Shown here in pieces: positions 60,800-64,000 of a stretch of 64,000 nt of DNA (the stretch's first letter is position 1; every line of letters begins with the position of its first letter). The position numbers and the translations under genes are program-made. Under the pieces are notes generated by a model, which saw nothing but the letters and a program-made list of their open reading frames with translations, ran no database searches and was not told the origin of the DNA. The stretch comes from Natronohydrobacter thiooxidans (GTDB lineage: Bacteria; Pseudomonadota; Alphaproteobacteria; Rhodobacterales; Rhodobacteraceae): contig NZ_MJAP01000003.1 of the NCBI RefSeq assembly GCF_001884735.1, positions 248,001 to 312,000 of the forward strand, read 5' to 3'.

Positions 60800-62059
60800 A
60801 TGCCGCTTCTGGTGATGAAATTCGGCGGCACCTCGGTCGCCAATCTGGAGCGCATCCGCAATGCCGCCGAAAAGGTGCGCGCGGAGGTCGAGCGGGGCTA
60901 TGATGTGATCGTCATCGTCTCGGCCATGTCGGGCAAGACCAATGAACTGGTGGGCTGGGTCAATGAGACCTCGCCGCTTTATGATGCGCGCGAATATGAT
61001 GCGGTGGTCAGTTCCGGCGAGAATGTGACCGCCGGGCTGATGGCGCTGACGCTGCAGGAGATGGAGGTGCCGGCGCGGTCCTGGCAGGGCTGGCAGGTGC
61101 CGATCATGACCACGAGCCAGCATGGCGCGGCGCGGTTCATGGATATCCCGCGCGCCAATATCGACGCGAAATTTGCTGAAGGGTTCCGGGTCGCGGTGAT
61201 CGCGGGCTTTCAGGGGGTGAGCGCCGAGGGGCGGATCACCACGCTGGGGCGCGGTGGCTCGGACACGACGGCGGTGGCATTCGCGGCGGCTTTCGAGGCG
61301 GAGCGCTGCGATATCTATACCGATGTGGACGGGATCTATACCACCGATCCGCGCATCACCTCGAAAGCGCGCAAGCTTGACAAGATCAGTTTCGAGGAGA
61401 TGCTGGAACTGGCATCGCTGGGGGCGAAAGTTCTGCAGACGCGCTCGGTGGAACTGGCGATGCGCTACAAGGTGCGGCTGCGGGTCCTGTCATCATTTGA
61501 TGATACGGACGAAACATCTGGAACTCTGGTCTGTGATGAGGATGAGATCATGGAATCGAAAGTCGTCTCGGGCGTGGCCTATAGCCGCGAGGAAGCGAAG
61601 CTGACCCTTATCACCGTCGAGGACCGCCCCGGCATTGCCGCCGCGATCTTCGGGCCGCTGTCGGAAGCGGGGGTGAATGTGGACATGATCGTGCAGAATA
61701 TTTCGGAGAAGAATTATCAGGGGCATGAGAAGCCCGTGACCGATATGACTTTTTCCTGCCCGGTCGATCAGGTGGCGCGCGCGAGGAAGGCGCTGGAAAC
61801 CGCGCGCGAGGCGGGCCAGATCAGCTATGACAAGCTGGAAATCGACACGGATGCAGCCAAGGTCTCGGTCGTGGGGATCGGGATGCGCTCGCATGCCGGG
61901 GTCGCGGCGCGGATGTTCCGCGCACTTGCTGAAGAAGGCGTCAATATCAAGGTCATCGCGACCTCGGAAATCAAGATTTCGGTGCTGATCGACAGAAAAT
62001 ATATGGAACTGGCGGTTCAGGCGCTTCATGATGCGTTTGAACTGGACAAGGCGGGCTGA
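60800..62059 (+). CDS. lysC: Aspartate kinase
   Basis: 419 residues. The catalytic part shows LVMKFGGTSVANLERIRNAA, the substrate region AVVSSGENVTAGLMAL, GRGGSDTTAVAFAAAF and YTDVDGIYTTDPR. Two ACT domains follow (TLITVEDRPGIAAAIFGPLS and KVSVVGIGMRSHAGVAARMF), the feedback site for lysine/threonine. It starts the aspartate family pathway. ATG 60800 lies after GGGGGAAGGGG and yields the standard MPLLVMKFGGTS. ptsP follows by 29 bases and may be cotranscribed. Confidence 0.97.
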   Translation: MPLLVMKFGGTSVANLERIRNAAEKVRAEVERGYDVIVIVSAMSGKTNELVGWVNETSPLYDAREYDAVVSSGENVTAGLMALTLQEMEVPARSWQGWQVPIMTTSQHGAARFMDIPRANIDAKFAEGFRVAVIAGFQGVSAEGRITTLGRGGSDTTAVAFAAAFEAERCDIYTDVDGIYTTDPRITSKARKLDKISFEEMLELASLGAKVLQTRSVELAMRYKVRLRVLSSFDDTDETSGTLVCDEDEIMESKVVSGVAYSREEAKLTLITVEDRPGIAAAIFGPLSEAGVNVDMIVQNISEKNYQGHEKPVTDMTFSCPVDQVARARKALETAREAGQISYDKLEIDTDAAKVSVVGIGMRSHAGVAARMFRALAEEGVNIKVIATSEIKISVLIDRKYMELAVQALHDAFELDKAG

Positions 62060-62088
62060 GGCAGGCCCGCATCAGCATCGGAGGGGCC

Positions 62089-64000
62089 ATGCCCCAGAGA
62101 ACGGAAACGGACAGTCGGAAGCTGCTGCGTCGGCTGCGCGATGAAATGTCGGTCTCGCAGCCCGGTCAGGAGCGGCTGGACCGGATCACGACGATCATTT
62201 CCGATTCGATGGGCGTCGATGTCTGCTCGATCTATCTGCTGCGCGATCCCGAGACGCTGGAGCTGTGCGCGACCGAGGGGCTGCGGCCCGAATCCGTGCA
62301 TGTCACCCGGCTGCGTCTGGGCGAGGGGCTGGTGGGCAAGGTGGCGCGGCTGGCGCGGCCGCTGAACACCGCCAATGCCCCGGCCGAGCCGGGCTTTCGC
62401 TATATGCCAGAGACCGGGGAAGAGGTGTTCACTTCGTTTCTGGGGGTGCCGATCCAGCGGCTGGGCGAGCGGCTGGGCGTGCTGGTGGTGCAGGCGAAAG
62501 AGCCGCGGCTCTATTCCGATGACGAGATTTACGGGCTGGAAGTGGTGGCGATGGTCATCGCCGAGATGACCGAACTGGGCGTGTTCGTCGGCGAGGGCAC
62601 CAGTTTCGCCGCGACGCATAAGAACCCGCTGCTGCTGCGCGGAGTCACGGCGCAGGAGGGCGAGGCCGAGGGCCATGTCTGGCTGCATGAGCCGCGCGTG
62701 GTGATCACGCGACTGGTGAATGATGACAGCCGCGCCGAATTGAAGCGGCTGGAAGATGCGGTGGCGCAACTCAAGGTCTCGATCGACCAGTTGCTGGTCA
62801 CGGCGGGGTCGCGCGACAAGGAGCATCAGGAGGTGTTGCAGACCTACCGGATGTTTGCCCATTCGCGCGGCTGGATGAAGCGGATGGAAGAGGATATCCG
62901 GCTGGGCCTCTCTGCCGAAGCGGCGGTCGAGAAGGAGCAATCCACCGCCCGCGCCCGGCTGGAGACAGTGCCCGACGCTTACCTGCGCGACCGGCTGCAT
63001 GATCTGGATGACCTGTCCAACCGCCTGCTGCGCATTCTGACCGGACAGGGCAATCATACCGGGGCCGAGATGCCCGACCGGCCGATTCTGGTCGCACGCA
63101 ATATCGGGCCGGGCGAATTGCTGGAATATGGCCGCCGGTTGCGCGGGGTGGTGCTGGAAGAGGGGGCGGTGGGCTCGCATGCGACCATCGTGGCGCGCGC
63201 GCTGGCGATTCCGCTGGTGATCAATGTGCCGCGCATCACCACCGAGGCGCTGACAGGCGATCATATTCTGGTCGATGGCACCGAAGGTCAGGTGCATCTG
63301 CGCCCTGATGACAGTGTGACAACGGCCTTTCGCGACAAGATGGCGATGCAGGCCAAGGCGCAGGAACGCTATGCAGTCTTGCGCGACAAGCCTGCGCAGG
63401 CGCGTTGCGGCACGCGGATCCGGCTGAAGATGAATGCGGGGCTGATGGCGGATCTGCCCTCCTTGCCGACTTCTGGCGCCGAGGCCGTGGGGTTGTTTCG
63501 CACCGAATTGCAGTTTCTGGCGCGCGAGAATATGCCGAAACGCTCGGAACTGGTGGCGAATTACGCGCGCGTGCTGGATGCGGCCAAGGGCAAGGATGTG
63601 CATTTCCGCACGCTGGATATCGGCTCGGACAAGGTGATGCCCTATATGAAGCGGCCCGACGAGCCGAACCCGGCCATGGGCTGGCGCGCGCTGCGGGTGG
63701 GGCTGGACAAGAAGGGCGTGCTGCGCATGCAGGTGCAGGCGCTGATCCGGGCGGCGCAGGGGCGGCCCCTGTCGGTGATGTTCCCGCTGGTGGCGACGGC
63801 GAGCGAGTTCACCCGCGCGCGCGACATTCTGATGCGCGAGGTCGAGCGCGAGGACCGGCTGGGGCATAAGCTGCCCGAGGTTCTGCGCGTGGGCGCGATG
63901 CTGGAGACGCCCTCGCTTGCCTATGCGCCGGATGCATTTTTCAAAGAGGTCGATTTCATCTCGATCGGCGGCAATGATCTGAAGCAGTTTTTCTTCGCGG
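62089..64000 (+). CDS. ptsP: PTS-Ntr enzyme I (PtsP), 3' truncated by window
   Basis: 637 codons are open to the end of the window. An N-terminal GAF domain (SMGVDVCSIYLLRDPETLEL, residues about 30-160) is followed by the EI N-terminal part and the phosphohistidine loop EEGAVGSHATIVARALAIPL, then the PEP-binding barrel (GLFRTELQFLAREN, HFRTLDIGSDK, VDFISIGGNDLKQFFFA). The protein is the phosphotransferase of the nitrogen PTS, passing phosphate from PEP to NPr. ATG 62089 is eight bases after GGAGG. About a sixth of the protein lies beyond the window. Confidence 0.96.
   Translation, partial: MPQRTETDSRKLLRRLRDEMSVSQPGQERLDRITTIISDSMGVDVCSIYLLRDPETLELCATEGLRPESVHVTRLRLGEGLVGKVARLARPLNTANAPAEPGFRYMPETGEEVFTSFLGVPIQRLGERLGVLVVQAKEPRLYSDDEIYGLEVVAMVIAEMTELGVFVGEGTSFAATHKNPLLLRGVTAQEGEAEGHVWLHEPRVVITRLVNDDSRAELKRLEDAVAQLKVSIDQLLVTAGSRDKEHQEVLQTYRMFAHSRGWMKRMEEDIRLGLSAEAAVEKEQSTARARLETVPDAYLRDRLHDLDDLSNRLLRILTGQGNHTGAEMPDRPILVARNIGPGELLEYGRRLRGVVLEEGAVGSHATIVARALAIPLVINVPRITTEALTGDHILVDGTEGQVHLRPDDSVTTAFRDKMAMQAKAQERYAVLRDKPAQARCGTRIRLKMNAGLMADLPSLPTSGAEAVGLFRTELQFLARENMPKRSELVANYARVLDAAKGKDVHFRTLDIGSDKVMPYMKRPDEPNPAMGWRALRVGLDKKGVLRMQVQALIRAAQGRPLSVMFPLVATASEFTRARDILMREVEREDRLGHKLPEVLRVGAMLETPSLAYAPDAFFKEVDFISIGGNDLKQFFFA

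Noticed and set aside
60237-60815. 192-codon frame between soxR and lysC
   Set aside because: Low-complexity arginine/alanine/proline composition, crosses the inverted repeat, no Shine-Dalgarno, overlaps the lysC start.

Overview
The window is a high-GC alphaproteobacterial chromosome segment, most likely from the Rhodobacteraceae/Roseobacter group. The evidence is gene content and order: ALA synthase of the hemA type, aerobic cobaltochelatase cobS/cobT, a ccmF-ccmH-enoyl-CoA hydratase run with ccmE close by, a fused indolepyruvate ferredoxin oxidoreductase, comEC divergent from gltX-gltA, bolA-grxD behind purL, and a TIGR02300 protein. I cannot fix the genus. Most of the window is ordinary housekeeping sequence; accessory material sits in a few short stretches.

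Layout. 1-546: 3' end of putA. 619-3172: ispG and a RodZ-like HTH membrane protein. 3299-5153: hemA behind an FNR-type promoter, then a small secreted protein. 5271-7843: M20 peptidase and cytochrome P450. 7920-13542: cobS and cobT, separated by three opposite-strand genes, including an unassigned pair (a 132-aa protein with an internal repeat, and a 402-aa helical protein). 13607-15037: a 1.4-kb element bounded by a 21-bp direct repeat of the tRNA-Ala(GGC) 3' end, carrying a toxin-antitoxin pair and a DUF2158 protein but no integrase. 15192-19541: TIGR02300, a YgjP-type peptidase, thpR, a monooxygenase-fold protein, VWA and MoxR. 19746-25473: cytochrome c maturation, argC, murI. 25549-30016: indolepyruvate oxidoreductase and a divergent LysR gene, followed by a probable small RNA. 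30491-33802: purL, rpiB, bolA, grxD. 33890-38833: comEC, gltX, gltA. 39067-42520: TspO-like protein, mazG, DUF1638, an ECF-type sigma factor with a DUF6768-type membrane partner. 42785-46048: tusA, a small conserved gene and glnE. 46353-51848: TRAP transporter, omega-aminotransferase, YbaK, RDD. 51924-54413: bpt, an islanded DUF3800 gene, a CDP-alcohol phosphatidyltransferase. 54546-58058: a YnjBCD-like ABC importer. 58058-58759: a decaying tandem array. 58760-64000: DUF1178, a VOC protein divergent from soxR, lysC, and ptsP running off the end.

Two dispersed intergenic repeat families stand out. One is a stereotyped 3' element (a box next to the stop codon, then a GC hairpin) behind ispG, moxR, murI, tusA and others, always read on the minus strand here. 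The other is a palindrome built on GTAGGGTGCGTG with four copies; two of them supply the stop codon of the adjacent gene.

The best candidates for something undescribed are the 132-aa/402-aa pair between cobS and cobT, the small RNA with an exposed anti-Shine-Dalgarno motif at 30144-30221, the integrase-less tRNA element, and the array behind the ABC ATPase gene. Starts were chosen from Shine-Dalgarno spacing and family alignment by eye; no database search was possible.
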